Source of the DNA: Psychrobacillus psychrotolerans
Lineage (GTDB): Bacteria > Bacillota > Bacilli > Bacillales_A > Planococcaceae
Length of the DNA: 64,000 bases
Assembly: GCF_900115805.1 (NCBI RefSeq)
Contig: NZ_FOXU01000001.1
Location: forward strand, 682,001-746,000
Direction: 5' to 3'
The notes under the pieces were generated by a model that ran no database searches, was not told the origin of the DNA, and saw only the letters and a program-made list of their open reading frames with translations. The position numbers and the translations under genes were made by a program. This document shows, piece after piece, positions 38,679 through 48,294 of this stretch (its first letter is position 1; every line of letters starts with the position of its first letter).

Positions 38679-39233
38679 TTATTTCGTCATTAACTCTGTA
38701 TATTTAGCAGCATCTTCTGGAGTCATTTTTTCATAAATGCTTGCTACCGTATCAGGTTTGAGACTTGTCAAAATACGTAAAGCTTCCGCATCACTCATCT
38801 TTGTTATAACTGGAGCAGCCTTTTTTGCGGACATTTTTTCAAATGTAGAAACAACTTCAGCATAATCTCGTTTAGCACTTTCCTGATTCCTTGTTAATGT
38901 TGCAATTTCTTCTAACAATCTTTCTTGTTCTATTAATAATGCTTCCTTCTCAGTTGCAGAATTATCAAGTTCCGTTTGAACTTTATCAATTCGAGCTTCT
39001 TTTTCTTGAATTTCAGCTTGTAACGAGACTACTCTTTCTTCTAGTACTTCTGTTTTTTTGTCTACTGTTAATACCTGCTCTTCACTAAAACCTGTTATCT
39101 CTTTTGCTTTTTCAAAAACATTTATATTTGCTATTTGAGCAAGTACCAGTAAGAGAAGTAAAGCAAATAAAAGAGGAATGATAAACCAATAAAAGAGCAT
39201 TTTTATTTTACTTAAACCTTTTGCTTCAGCCAT
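38679..39233 (-). CDS. ylxF: MotE/YlxF-type flagellar protein
   Basis: This 184-residue protein matches YlxF of the B. subtilis fla/che operon, related to MotE, a chaperone-like partner of the stator. It has an N-terminal membrane helix (about residues 11-32), a long coiled coil (about 50-125) and a C-terminal MgtE-N-like domain (SDAEALRILTSLKPDTVASI, about 142-161). I chose the ATG 8 nt past AGGTGA over the overlapping GTG. It follows fliJ. Confidence 0.88.
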   Translation of the reverse strand: MAEAKGLSKIKMLFYWFIIPLLFALLLLLVLAQIANINVFEKAKEITGFSEEQVLTVDKKTEVLEERVVSLQAEIQEKEARIDKVQTELDNSATEKEALLIEQERLLEEIATLTRNQESAKRDYAEVVSTFEKMSAKKAAPVITKMSDAEALRILTSLKPDTVASIYEKMTPEDAAKYTELMTK

Positions 39234-39241
39234 GCTTCTAC

Positions 39242-39691
39242 TCACCTAATCTCTTTGTTTTGAAACTTTAAAGAAGATATTTCATCTAATTGAATCGTTT
39301 CTAGTCTTTGTTGCTCTTCTTGAAACTGTGATAGGTCTTTTTCTTTAATCTTCTCAAACTTTTTTACCTCTAATGACTTTTCGAGTAGCTTTTCTTCCAT
39401 CCAATTCATTTTAGATCTTGCTTGGACAACTTCCTTTTGAACAACATCAATTCTTTTTTGAAGACCGTCGATATAATTCGAATAATGATGGATATTGTCT
39501 ACTGAAAGGCCAGAAATAAGCAGATTGTTTTGTGTATCTGTTGTATCTTCTTTCTTTTTCAACAAATTATATAACTCTGTAGCAACCTTCTCGAAAGACG
39601 ACACGGATTCTTTGTAAGCCAATTCCGTTTCTGATTTTTCTTGTTCTCGAATCGTTAGAACTTTAGCAAATTTAAACTGATAAGCAACCAT
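39242..39691 (-). CDS. fliJ: Flagellar export chaperone FliJ
   Basis: FliJ is a coiled-coil stalk-like protein of the flagellar export ATPase complex and escorts chaperones. The 149-residue protein is mostly helical and charged, beginning MVAYQFKFAKVLTIREQEK as in the family. AGGTGGTG lies near the ATG. It follows fliI immediately, with no gap. Confidence 0.92.
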   Translation of the reverse strand: MVAYQFKFAKVLTIREQEKSETELAYKESVSSFEKVATELYNLLKKKEDTTDTQNNLLISGLSVDNIHHYSNYIDGLQKRIDVVQKEVVQARSKMNWMEEKLLEKSLEVKKFEKIKEKDLSQFQEEQQRLETIQLDEISSLKFQNKEIR

Positions 39692-41014
39692 TTATGAAAC
39701 ACCACCTGATAATTTCACTAATTCATCGACGGAAGAATCCAAAGATACTTTGTCTAAATACCCTTGTTTTAAAAAGGAAGTAATTAAAGGTTCATATTGT
39801 ATAGCTTCATCAATCTCACGAGATGTCCCACGCTTATATGCACCAATATTAATAAGATCTTCTGATTTATCGTACGTGAAATATAAATCTCGTAATCTTT
39901 CCGCTGCTTTCACATGTTTGTCGTCCGAAATATGATTCATCAATCGACTAATGCTTTTTAATACATTAATAGCAGGATACTGTCCCTTGTTAGCAAGTGA
40001 ACGATCCAACACAATATGACCATCTAATATTCCGCGAACTGTATCAGCTATTGGTTCATTCATATCATCGCCATCTACCAATACAGTATAGAACGCTGTA
40101 ATTGTGCCGTTTTCATTTGTGCCAGTTCGTTCAAGCAACTTGGGCAATATAGAGAATACAGAAGGCGTATATCCTCTTGTAGCTGGAGGTTCACCAACTG
40201 CAAGACCAACTTCCCGTTGTGCCATCGCTACACGAGTCACCGAGTCCATCATAAGCATTACGTTTAACCCTTTGTCTCGGAAGTATTCTGCAATAGCAGT
40301 AGCTGTAAAAGCACCTTTAATTCGCATTAATGCAGGTTGGTCAGAAGTAGCTGCTACGACAATCGATTTTTCTAAACCTTCTTTTCCCAAATCTCTTTCG
40401 ATAAACTCTCGTACTTCCCTGCCGCGCTCTCCAATTAGTGCAATGACGTTTAAATCCGCATTAGTATTTCTAGCAATCATTCCAAGCAATGTACTTTTCC
40501 CTACCCCCGAGCCAGCAAAAATACCGACCCTTTGGCCTTTTCCGACAGTAAGCATTCCGTCAATTGCCTTAACACCTACTTCTATTTGCTCTTCAATAGG
40601 TGGTCTAGTTAAAGGATTAGGAGAATCTTTTTCTGTCCCAACAGTCATTAAACCCTTTGGTAAAACAGATCCATCAATTGGATTGCCCATGGAATCTAAT
40701 ACTTTTCCTATAAGTTCCGGCCCTACCTTAATCTCTAATGGACTATTCGTTCCTTCGACTAAACAACCAGTAGATATCTCTCTTATATTCGTATAGGGCA
40801 TTAAGACGACAATTTCTTCCTTAAAACCAACAACTTCAGCAAGAATAATAGAAGCTCCTGTTTTGGCGGAGTTTATATGGATTTTACATACATCACCAAC
40901 GGAACTTTCAGGACCTTGTGATTCAATCATTAATCCAACAACTCGACTAACTCGACCATATTTTTTAAATGTAGGTATATTCGAAATTTGTTGTATTAAA
41001 TCTACAGCTTTCAT
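39692..41014 (-). CDS. fliI: Flagellum-specific ATP synthase FliI
   Basis: FliI is the hexameric ATPase of the flagellar export apparatus, related to F1 beta. The roughly 440-residue protein has the P-loop GIFAGSGVGKSTLLGMIARN (about residues 163-182), Walker B region NVMLMMDSVTRVAMAQREV and the conserved EPPATRGYTPSVFS. I chose the ATG with GGAG 8 nt upstream; a GTG three codons earlier overlaps the fliH stop and is too close to that site. Confidence 0.97.
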   Translation of the reverse strand: MKAVDLIQQISNIPTFKKYGRVSRVVGLMIESQGPESSVGDVCKIHINSAKTGASIILAEVVGFKEEIVVLMPYTNIREISTGCLVEGTNSPLEIKVGPELIGKVLDSMGNPIDGSVLPKGLMTVGTEKDSPNPLTRPPIEEQIEVGVKAIDGMLTVGKGQRVGIFAGSGVGKSTLLGMIARNTNADLNVIALIGERGREVREFIERDLGKEGLEKSIVVAATSDQPALMRIKGAFTATAIAEYFRDKGLNVMLMMDSVTRVAMAQREVGLAVGEPPATRGYTPSVFSILPKLLERTGTNENGTITAFYTVLVDGDDMNEPIADTVRGILDGHIVLDRSLANKGQYPAINVLKSISRLMNHISDDKHVKAAERLRDLYFTYDKSEDLINIGAYKRGTSREIDEAIQYEPLITSFLKQGYLDKVSLDSSVDELVKLSGGVS

Positions 41015-41019
41015 CACAT

Positions 41020-41790
41020 TCACTCCATATTGTCTAGAATATCCACAAGCTTACGTCGTAATTCTTGCACTTGCTCATCAATACTTACTACAATTCTTCC
41101 GTGATTTGTTTCTATATAACAATCAGTTTCATTCATATCTTCATCAACAAAAACCATAAATGGAACATCTACAGGAAAAATGGAGGAAAGCTCTTCTCTA
41201 TTATTAGATACAAGTTCAAAGTAAGTGGGAGAAACATATAGTTTAATCACTTTCATTTCTCTCGCTTCTTTTAACCCTCTTTTTACAATAGATAAAAATA
41301 GTTCTTCATTATCCTCTAGCTTCTTAGCAATAATTCTCTCTGCAGTTCGTAAAGCCAATTCTAAAATGACCTGTTCTTGTTGTTGTAAATAATTCGCGGC
41401 ATTCTCATGAGCAATTTTCATCGTTTCATTAGCAAGTTTTAGCGAGTTTTGCATATCGGCTTGAGCTTTTAAACGTCCCTCTTCTAAGCCTTGTATAAAG
41501 GCTTCGTCATATGCCTGTTGCTGATAAACAATCTTTTCTTCTTCCCACGCATTCAACTGGTTTTCAACATATTGTTTCGTCTCTTCAATATCTTTTGTTA
41601 ATAAAGCTCGTTTTTCTGCTATCTCTTGGTTTACCTGTTCTAACATTTTACTTCTCTCTTGTGTAAGAACATCTATCGTTAACGGCTCGTCTGTGTTCAT
41701 CATTTCTTGAACATATAAATTCCTTATTTGAATGGGTTTGGTATTTTCCTTCGATTCACTCAAATATACATTTCGGAAAATTTTAGACAA
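41020..41790 (-). CDS. fliH: Flagellar assembly protein FliH
   Basis: FliH is the stator-like regulator of the FliI ATPase. The roughly 256-residue protein has a charged coiled-coil N-terminal half with an Ala/Gln-rich helical stretch, and a C-terminal E-subunit-like domain (ILELALRTAERIIAKKLEDN, about residues 146-165). The start is uncertain: a TTG (LSKIFRN) lies about 9-11 nt past GGAGGAG and is preferred, while an ATG three codons earlier (41799) nearly touches that site. It overlaps fliG. Confidence 0.92.
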   Translation of the reverse strand: MSKIFRNVYLSESKENTKPIQIRNLYVQEMMNTDEPLTIDVLTQERSKMLEQVNQEIAEKRALLTKDIEETKQYVENQLNAWEEEKIVYQQQAYDEAFIQGLEEGRLKAQADMQNSLKLANETMKIAHENAANYLQQQEQVILELALRTAERIIAKKLEDNEELFLSIVKRGLKEAREMKVIKLYVSPTYFELVSNNREELSSIFPVDVPFMVFVDEDMNETDCYIETNHGRIVVSIDEQVQELRRKLVDILDNME

Positions 41791-42796
41791 TGATGTCATC
41801 TCCTCCACCACGAGCAATTATTATTTCTCCTGCATCTTCAAGTCTTCTAATTACTGTTACTATTCTAGATTGTGCTTCCTCTACGTCACGTAATCGAACT
41901 GGACCCATAATTTCCATTTCTTCTTTAAATGTGTCAGCCATCCGTACGGACATATTGCGGAAAATTACGTCTTTAACCTCTTCACTAGAAACCTTCATAG
42001 AAAGTAATAAATCTTCGTTTTCACAATCACGAATAACTCGTTGAATCGAGCGATTATCCAATGTAACAATATCTTCGAATACGAACATTCTTTTCTTAAT
42101 CTCTTCTGCAAGTTCTGGATCTTGTATTTCTAAAGCATCTAAAATCGTTTTCTCCGTAGTTCTATCCACACCATTTAATACTTCTACGACAGCATCTATA
42201 CCGCCTGTTTCCGTATAATCCTGTGTCACTGTTGAAGAAAGCTTGCGTTCAAGTACTGATTCTATTTCACTAATAACTTCAGGAGAAGTGGAATCCATCG
42301 TTGCTATTCGTTTAGCTATATCTGCTTGCATTTCCTGTGGTAAAGAGGAAAGAATAATTCCTGCTTGCTGCGCCTCTAAATAGGAAAGAATCAAAGCTAT
42401 TGTTTGTGGGTGTTCATTTTGGATAAAGTTAAACAGTTGGGCAGGCTCTGCACGTCTGGCAAAATCGAATGGTCTCACTTGTAGAGAAGATGTGAGTCGA
42501 TTGATAATTGCCTGAGCATGTTCAGTGCCTAATGCTTTTTCTAAAACTGTTTTTGCGTATCCAATACCCCCCTGTGAGATATAGTCTTGTGCTAATGCTA
42601 TCGTGTGGAATTCTTCTATTATATCTTCTTTAATGTTAGGCTCTACTTTTTTTACACCTGAAATTTCAAGAGTTAAACGCTCAATTTCTTCTTCATTTAA
42701 ATGTTTATAAATAGAAGCAGACACTTCAGGTCCGAGAGAAATTAATAAGAGCGCGGCTTTTTGTTTACCACTTAAATCTTTTTCTTTCTTGTTCAC
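41783..42796 (-). CDS. fliG: Flagellar motor switch protein FliG
   Basis: FliG forms the rotor ring that the stator pushes. The 337-residue protein has the three FliG domains, with LTLEISGVKKVEPN (about residues 41-54), the middle-domain EHPQTIALILSYL (about 126-138) and the torque helix region FEDIVTLDNRSIQRVIRDCE (about 241-260). I chose the GTG start (VNKKEKDLSGKQKAA), with GGGGGA 7 nt upstream. The ribosome site lies just past a GC-rich palindromic element in the fliF-fliG gap. Confidence 0.97.
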   Translation of the reverse strand: MNKKEKDLSGKQKAALLLISLGPEVSASIYKHLNEEEIERLTLEISGVKKVEPNIKEDIIEEFHTIALAQDYISQGGIGYAKTVLEKALGTEHAQAIINRLTSSLQVRPFDFARRAEPAQLFNFIQNEHPQTIALILSYLEAQQAGIILSSLPQEMQADIAKRIATMDSTSPEVISEIESVLERKLSSTVTQDYTETGGIDAVVEVLNGVDRTTEKTILDALEIQDPELAEEIKKRMFVFEDIVTLDNRSIQRVIRDCENEDLLLSMKVSSEEVKDVIFRNMSVRMADTFKEEMEIMGPVRLRDVEEAQSRIVTVIRRLEDAGEIIIARGGGDDIIV

Positions 42797-42811
42797 AGCC
42801 GTTCCCCCAAT

Positions 42812-42904
42812 CAATTACGCCTCGGCGTACTTACATCAAGATTTTGAATCCGGCAAGCCGGATAATATTGTTTCAGAATCTATGACATTCGCCGGAGGCT
42901 TTAA
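42812..42904 (-). repeat. GC-rich palindromic element between fliF and fliG
   Basis: These about 93 bp hold a palindrome TACGCCTCGGCGTA (42817-42830), a hairpin ATCCGGC/GCCGGAT (42848-42863) and the end segment GCCGGAGGC (42891-42899), which is partly complementary to the start. Such units (GCCTCCGGCG ... GCCGAGGCGTAATT) recur, as I recall, as dispersed elements in Planococcaceae genomes. It is GC-rich within an AT-rich operon and ends next to the fliG ribosome site. Confidence 0.65.
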
Positions 42905-42923
42905 CTTTATTTTTGGTATAAAG

Positions 42924-44513
42924 TCAATCCTCCGCTATCCAAGTACGTAATAACTTCGCAAATTCTTCTGGCTTATCTTTCGCCATTTTCTCTAATTGTT
43001 TTCGTCTAAGAGTCGATTCTGTTTCTTTTTCTGTGTTAATATCATCGACATTAAATTCCTCACGTTGTTCTTCTAGAATAATCATTTCTTCCTCATCGGT
43101 TTTTCTAGAGCGAAGTAAAGATACTACTAATAGAATTATTGCAACAAGTAGAATTCCACCTATTACATAAACCCACCAAGGAATAGCTGATTGTGTATTT
43201 GCTACCGCAGTAGCTTTCCCATTAAATGGTTGTACTGATACGACAATTTTTTCTTGTAGTAATTCCTCTGTCAATTCTCCTCCTGCTTCTTCATCTATAG
43301 AAGTGCGGATGATTGTTGCAAGAATTTGTTCTATATCCTGTTCTACACCGTCAGGCATAGTTGTTACATCTTCTGGATTAGGTGGTTCCACCATAACCTG
43401 AATGCCTATGTCTCTAATTTTATAAGGACTTTCAACTATCTCTTTTTTAATTCGATTTACATCACTATTAATCGTATCTTCTAGTCGTTCATAATCTCCA
43501 TTTGATGTGGAGCCTTCTACATAGTTCGTGAAATTGTCAGTTGCATCTTCTGTTGCCGGAGTACCTCCTGCTACAGGATTTTCACCGGTAAAGGTTTCAG
43601 AAATACGCTGTGCACTAATTTCAATTCCAGCCATATTTTCTTCATCAACAGGTTCTACTAGATTCTCTTCTCGATTTTCCTGTTTAAAATCAATATCTGT
43701 AGTAATAGAGACAACTACTTTATCTTGTCCCATCAAAGTACCTAACATCGTTTGAACTTGACGTTGTAAATCACGCTCAATTGTTTTCTTGATTGACATT
43801 TGATCGGTTACATTTGCCCCGGCTGTGTTTGCATTTGCTTGTTCTAAGTCAAAGTACTCTAAGTACTGGTTTCTAATACTAATATCTTCTGCAGCTAAAT
43901 TAGGAATGGACTTGGATACTAAGTTGTATAAGGACAAAATCTGTGAATCTGTAAATTTATACCCAGCCTCTGTATTCAAAATTATTGCCGCACTAGCAGT
44001 TTCATTGCTTTGTGAAAGAAATACACCTTCTTCCGGCAATGTAATCATTACTTGCGCTTCCTTTACTCCCTCGACACCTTTTATCAACTTACCGAGTTCT
44101 GTTTGCATAGAAGCTAGCTTTAGTACATTAAACTCATTATCAGTCATACCAAATCCAGCATTTTGAGAGAAGAAATTATAGTCAATCATACCTGATTGTG
44201 GATAACCCTCCGCAGCTAGTTGTACTAATAACGAATCCACTTGCTCTGCTGGTACTAGGATAGATGTCCCTCCTGGAGCAATTTCATTGGGAACTCCTTG
44301 TGCATCTAATGTTTCTTTAATACGTCCTATTTCAGATGGAGATACATCTGTGTACAGCGGAACGAAGTTAACTTTATTCATCATTGTAGTAATAATTATC
44401 GCCAGAATAATAACAGCTAACAAACTGCCAATCATTGTTCCTTTTTGCATTTTAGTGCGACTTTTCCAAAAAAATGTTACGTCGCTTGTCATTTTCTTTA
44501 TACGTTCATTCAT
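42924..44513 (-). CDS. fliF: Flagellar MS-ring protein FliF
   Basis: FliF forms the membrane MS ring on which the flagellum is built. The 529-residue protein has two membrane helices (about residues 25-45 and 438-460) flanking a large extracytoplasmic region with ring-building motifs (FVPLYTDVSPSEIGRIKETL, about 50-69). A C-terminal FliG-binding tail ends KLLRTWIAED. GGAGG lies 6 nt before the ATG. Confidence 0.97.
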   Translation of the reverse strand: MNERIKKMTSDVTFFWKSRTKMQKGTMIGSLLAVIILAIIITTMMNKVNFVPLYTDVSPSEIGRIKETLDAQGVPNEIAPGGTSILVPAEQVDSLLVQLAAEGYPQSGMIDYNFFSQNAGFGMTDNEFNVLKLASMQTELGKLIKGVEGVKEAQVMITLPEEGVFLSQSNETASAAIILNTEAGYKFTDSQILSLYNLVSKSIPNLAAEDISIRNQYLEYFDLEQANANTAGANVTDQMSIKKTIERDLQRQVQTMLGTLMGQDKVVVSITTDIDFKQENREENLVEPVDEENMAGIEISAQRISETFTGENPVAGGTPATEDATDNFTNYVEGSTSNGDYERLEDTINSDVNRIKKEIVESPYKIRDIGIQVMVEPPNPEDVTTMPDGVEQDIEQILATIIRTSIDEEAGGELTEELLQEKIVVSVQPFNGKATAVANTQSAIPWWVYVIGGILLVAIILLVVSLLRSRKTDEEEMIILEEQREEFNVDDINTEKETESTLRRKQLEKMAKDKPEEFAKLLRTWIAED

Positions 44514-44572
44514 TATTATCCTCCGGTTATGGTGAATATTTTTGCCAAATTTATCGCGTTAACCGAAAGAGG

Positions 44573-44878
44573 TTAAACTTGCATACGCATAATTTCTTGA
44601 TATGCCTCTACAACTTTGTTTCGAATTTCTAAGGTAGTATTTAATGTAATACTTGCTTTTTGAGAGGCAATCATTACATCGTGTAATTCGATATCGCCAC
44701 CGTTTATAAGCTTTTCAGTAGCTACGTCGGAAGCTTTTTGATTTTCATTTACGGATTGAATGGCTGATTTTAAAAAATCACCGAAGTCACCTTGTGCTTC
44801 TGAAGGACTTAGTTTCGAAGTTGGCGAAACTGGATTTATTTGTGAAGGATTAAATAATGAAACGGATTCTATTGCCAT
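44573..44878 (-). CDS. fliE: Flagellar hook-basal body protein FliE
   Basis: FliE joins the MS ring and export gate to the rod. The 101-residue protein has the family C-terminal half LHDVMIASQKASITLNTTLE (about residues 65-84) followed by IRNKVVEAYQEIMRMQV. AAGAAGG lies upstream of the ATG. It follows flgC by 19 bp. Confidence 0.95.
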   Translation of the reverse strand: MAIESVSLFNPSQINPVSPTSKLSPSEAQGDFGDFLKSAIQSVNENQKASDVATEKLINGGDIELHDVMIASQKASITLNTTLEIRNKVVEAYQEIMRMQV

Positions 44879-44897
44879 TTAAACTATACCTTCTTTC

Positions 44898-45359
44898 TTA
44901 TTTACCTATTTCTAAAGCTTTAGACAACATTGCTTTGTTTGCATTGAAAACTGTTACATTTGCTTCATAAGATCGCGTAGCCGATATTAAATCCACCATT
45001 TCTTTTAAGGGATCAACATTTGGCATTTCCACATATCCATTTTCATCAGCATCAATATGTGTTGGATCGTATACTAATTTAAAAGGAGTTTCTGTATCTT
45101 CTTTTACATTAGTAACTTTTACTCCATTTCCAACGCTTCTATTGTCCGTTGAACCCATGGCTACATTTAAAAAATTCGAAAAATTTCCATCGATTGGCTT
45201 CAATGTTACTGACTTTCTTCTATAAGCTTGCCATTCACCATTCACAAGTTTAGCTCGAGTAGTATCTACATTTGCCATATTAGAGGAAATTACATCCATT
45301 CTAAGCCTCTGTGCTGTTAACGCTGATGCTGTTGTATTCATACCGTGGAATATAGACAT
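44898..45359 (-). CDS. flgC: Flagellar rod protein FlgC
   Basis: FlgC is a proximal rod protein. The 153-residue protein has the N-terminal MSIFHGMNTTASALTAQRLR with DVISSNMANVDTTRAK (about residues 23-38), and the C-terminal ATRSYEANVTVFNANKAMLS. It lies 2 bp after flgB. GGGGAGGAAGC precedes the ATG. Confidence 0.96.
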   Translation of the reverse strand: MSIFHGMNTTASALTAQRLRMDVISSNMANVDTTRAKLVNGEWQAYRRKSVTLKPIDGNFSNFLNVAMGSTDNRSVGNGVKVTNVKEDTETPFKLVYDPTHIDADENGYVEMPNVDPLKEMVDLISATRSYEANVTVFNANKAMLSKALEIGK

Positions 45360-45361
45360 AA

Positions 45362-45754
45362 TTAGCTTCCTCCCCTAACAACAGTTTGTAGCGTATTTAA
45401 CTTACCACTCATTCGATCTATTAATGCATTATAGTAGATTTGATTGGTTGCTAGATTTGCTTGTTCTTTATCCATGTCTACACCATTACCATTATGGTTG
45501 TAGCTGTAATTTGAATAATTGAACACACCTGCTGTACTTGACTTAGTTTCAAAATCAATATGCTTTGCTTGTGTTCTATTTGCAGAGATAGTGGATTGCT
45601 TAGCACTAGATAAAAACTCATTAAAACTGACGCTTTTCGCCTTATAGTTTGGTGTGTCGACATTTGCTATATTTTGCGCAATTGTCTTTTGTTTTGTCGC
45701 AGAAAAGTCTAAGCCTTTTTCTAAACTTGAAATAGTACCACTAAATATACTCAT
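45362..45754 (-). CDS. flgB: Flagellar rod protein FlgB
   Basis: FlgB is a proximal rod protein and the first gene of the fla/che operon. The 130-residue protein has LEKGLDFSATKQKTIAQNIA (about residues 11-30) with NVDTPNYKAKSVSFNEFL right after, and a conserved C-terminal helix ending LNTLQTVVRGG. GAGGTG lies 7 nt before the ATG. A 284-bp gap with a promoter and the codY terminator lies upstream. Confidence 0.96.
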   Translation of the reverse strand: MSIFSGTISSLEKGLDFSATKQKTIAQNIANVDTPNYKAKSVSFNEFLSSAKQSTISANRTQAKHIDFETKSSTAGVFNYSNYSYNHNGNGVDMDKEQANLATNQIYYNALIDRMSGKLNTLQTVVRGGS

Positions 45755-45824
45755 TTTTTCACCTCATTATTTAAAAATTTCGACATAATTTTTAATAACT
45801 ATCTTTGAATATCACAATAATCTA

Positions 45825-45853
45825 ATTGTAATGATTATGTAACATTGTGTCTA
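45825..45853 (-). promoter_or_regulatory. Principal sigma-A promoter of the fla/che operon
   Basis: A -35 TAGACA (45848-45853) and a -10 TACAAT (45825-45830) with a 17-bp spacer lie about 70 bp upstream of flgB; each box matches 5 of 6 positions. A second, weaker pair, TTGACA (45916-45921) and TCAAAT (45893-45898), also with 17 bp, lies further upstream. Confidence 0.75.
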
Positions 45854-45871
45854 TTCATTTTTCAATGAATT
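45853..45871 (-). promoter_or_regulatory. Palindrome and CodY-box-like sequence at the fla/che promoter
   Basis: ATTCATT and AATGAAT form a 7-bp inverted repeat around TTTC, touching the -35 box. The minus-strand 15-mer AATTCATTGAAAAAT matches the CodY consensus AATTTTCWGAAAATT at 11 of 15 positions. CodY represses fla/che in B. subtilis and codY is the neighbouring gene, so this is a plausible operator, not a proven one. Confidence 0.4.
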
Positions 45872-45995
45872 AATAGGACTATTTTCCTTTTTATTTGATA
45901 AACATCGACATTATGTGTCAATCCTGGTCATGGTATAGGTTTCTATCATCAAAATAGTAAAAAACAACTATGTGTATTTGCGATAATCTTCCCAT

Positions 45996-46033
45996 AAAAA
46001 AACACCTTTCCTCATGACGAGGAAAGGTGTTTT
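45996..46033 (-). terminator. Intrinsic terminator after codY
   Basis: A perfect 15-bp stem (45999-46013 with 46019-46033) has a 5-nt loop and is followed on the minus strand by a T run. It separates codY from the fla/che operon. Confidence 0.95.
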
Positions 46034-46038
46034 AAAGA

Positions 46039-46818
46039 TTATTTCATTTTAAGTTGAGCTAACTCTGCAAGAAACTTATCATTTAATACTTTGATATATG
46101 TTCCTTTCATCCCAAGTGATCTTGATTCAATAACTCCAGCACTTTCCAGTTTACGAAGTGCATTAACGATAACTGATCTTGTTATTCCAACACGATCAGC
46201 TATTTTAGATGCTACTAATAGACCCTCACTGCCATCTAACTCTTCAAATATATGTTCAATTGCTTCTAATTCACTGTAAGATAGTGAGTTGATAGCCATT
46301 TGTACAATTGCTTTACTACGAGCTTCTTCTTCAATTTCTTCGGATTTTTCACGTAAGATTTCCATTCCAACTACTGTTGCACCGTATTCACCTAGGATCA
46401 AATCATCATCTTCAAATTCTTGTTTCAGACGACCTAAGATTAGTGTACCTAAACGCTCTCCACCACCGATGATTGGAACAATTGTCGTTAGACCATCTTT
46501 AAATAGTTCGCGGTTTTCTTCAGGGAATACCGAGTGCTCACTGTATACATCTAAATTTGATGATGTTTCATCCACATGAAAAAGGTTTTTTGTATATTTC
46601 TCAGGGAATTGACGCTCTTCCATCATTTTAATAATACGTTCGTTTTCAATTTGTTGATAAACTTCAAAACCTAATAATTTTCCTTTTCTAGATACGATGA
46701 AAGCATTACTTTCAATTACTTCGCTTAAAGTAGCAGCCATTTCCTTAAAGTTTACTGGCTTACCAGCAGAAGCTTGTAACATTGAGTTAATCTTTCTTGT
46801 TTTTGTTAATAAATTCAT
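46039..46818 (-). CDS. codY: GTP- and branched-chain amino acid-sensing repressor CodY
   Basis: CodY is the global nutrient regulator of low-GC Gram-positives. The 259-residue protein has an N-terminal GAF domain (about residues 1-155) binding Ile/Leu/Val, and a C-terminal winged helix with [20 protein letters not shown] (about 203-222) followed by [25 protein letters not shown] lies 9 nt before the ATG. It follows hslVU, as in B. subtilis, and directly precedes the fla/che operon it may control. Confidence 0.98.
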   Translation of the reverse strand: MNLLTKTRKINSMLQASAGKPVNFKEMAATLSEVIESNAFIVSRKGKLLGFEVYQQIENERIIKMMEERQFPEKYTKNLFHVDETSSNLDVYSEHSVFPEENRELFKDGLTTIVPIIGGGERLGTLILGRLKQEFEDDDLILGEYGATVVGMEILREKSEEIEEEARSKAIVQMAINSLSYSELEAIEHIFEELDGSEGLLVASKIADRVGITRSVIVNALRKLESAGVIESRSLGMKGTYIKVLNDKFLAELAQLKMK

Positions 46819-46902
46819 GAATTGAATCCTCCATTTAATTTTCCTATTTATTTTAATATTCTAAAGGTTTTTAATTGTTTTAGATACTAATACGATTTGA
46901 TT

Positions 46903-48294
46903 TTACAATATAAATTGAGATAAATCTCTGTTTTTCACAATATTGTCAAGTTTGCCGTCAATATATGCAGGAGTGATCTGTATATGAGCAGGAGAAATGT
47001 CAGATGCTTCAAAAGAAAGCTCTTCTAAAATCTTCTCTAAAATAGTGTGAAGACGTCTCGCTCCTATATTATCGGTCTCCTGATTGACTTCATACGCAAT
47101 CTCACCAATTCTTTCAATAGCTTCTTCTGAAAACGTAATGGTTACTCCTTCGGTTTCCAATAAAGCTTCATATTGTTTAATAAGTGATTGGCGCGGTTCT
47201 TTTAAAATACGGACAAAATCATCTTTTGTCAATTTTTCTAATTCTACACGAATTGGGAAACGACCTTGTAATTCAGGGATTAAGTCAGACGGCTTAGCCA
47301 TATGGAAAGCTCCTGCTGCTATAAACAAAATATAGTCCGTTTTAACTGCACCATATTTCGTGGTAACCGTAGACCCTTCTACTATTGGTAGAATATCCCG
47401 TTGAACACCTTCACGCGAAACATCCGCAGAAGATCCTCCACTATTTTTACTTGCTATTTTGTCCATTTCATCAATAAAAATGATCCCTGTTTGTTCTGTC
47501 TTTTCTATGGCAATTTGAGCAAGTTCATCTTTGTCTATTAGTTTGTTCGCTTCTTCTTGCATTAATACTTTTCGAGCATCTTTTACTTTCATTTTTCGCT
47601 TTTTCTTTTTCTTCGGCATAAGATTTGATAAGGCATCCTGCATATTCATGCCCATACTCTCCATACCACCTGGTTGTAGAGCATCAAATAAAGACGGAGT
47701 TTGTTCAACAACCTCCACAGTAATAAACTCATCTTCCAATTTGCCATCTCTTAAATCTTCGGCAATTTGCGAACGTTTTAAACGTACATCTGTATCTTCT
47801 ACATCTGGAGTATCTTCTTCCTTCCCTCCAAATAATGCTTCAAATGGATTGGAATTTGCATTCTTTTTCTTCAAAGAAGGTACAAGTAACTTAACAATTG
47901 CGTCGTTCGCCAATCGAATTGCTTGGTCTTTCACTTCTTCCATCTTTTCTTCTCGAACAATTCGGATAGCTGCTTCCACTAAATCTCTTACCATAGATTC
48001 CACATCTCTACCGACGTAGCCTACTTCAGTAAATTTGGTTGCTTCTACTTTGATAAATGGAGCCTTCGTTAACTTAGCAATTCTTCTAGCGATTTCTGTT
48101 TTACCGACTCCGGTAGGTCCAATCATTAGAATATTCTTCGGAATCACTTCATTTTTCATCTCATCGTCTAATAATTGTCGACGATAACGATTTCGTAATG
48201 CAACGGCTACTGCTTTTTTAGCAGCTTCCTGTCCAACAATGTATTTATTTAAATGCTCTGTAATTTGTTTTGGGGTTAAGTTAGCTTCTTTCAT
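46903..48294 (-). CDS. hslU: HslU ATPase subunit of the HslVU protease (ClpY)
   Basis: HslU is the AAA+ unfoldase that feeds substrates into HslV. The 463-residue protein has Walker [21 protein letters not shown] (about residues 57-76), an intermediate I-domain (about 110-240), Walker [14 protein letters not shown] (about 270-282) and the C-terminal tail DLSQFIL that docks into HslV. It overlaps the hslV stop by 4 nt (ATGA). Confidence 0.97.
   Translation of the reverse strand: MKEANLTPKQITEHLNKYIVGQEAAKKAVAVALRNRYRRQLLDDEMKNEVIPKNILMIGPTGVGKTEIARRIAKLTKAPFIKVEATKFTEVGYVGRDVESMVRDLVEAAIRIVREEKMEEVKDQAIRLANDAIVKLLVPSLKKKNANSNPFEALFGGKEEDTPDVEDTDVRLKRSQIAEDLRDGKLEDEFITVEVVEQTPSLFDALQPGGMESMGMNMQDALSNLMPKKKKKRKMKVKDARKVLMQEEANKLIDKDELAQIAIEKTEQTGIIFIDEMDKIASKNSGGSSADVSREGVQRDILPIVEGSTVTTKYGAVKTDYILFIAAGAFHMAKPSDLIPELQGRFPIRVELEKLTKDDFVRILKEPRQSLIKQYEALLETEGVTITFSEEAIERIGEIAYEVNQETDNIGARRLHTILEKILEELSFEASDISPAHIQITPAYIDGKLDNIVKNRDLSQFIL

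Noticed and set aside
40104-40796. A 230-codon plus-strand ORF opposite fliI
   Set aside because: It is a shadow of fliI: no ribosome site, Ser/Pro/Thr-rich protein and no recognisable family.
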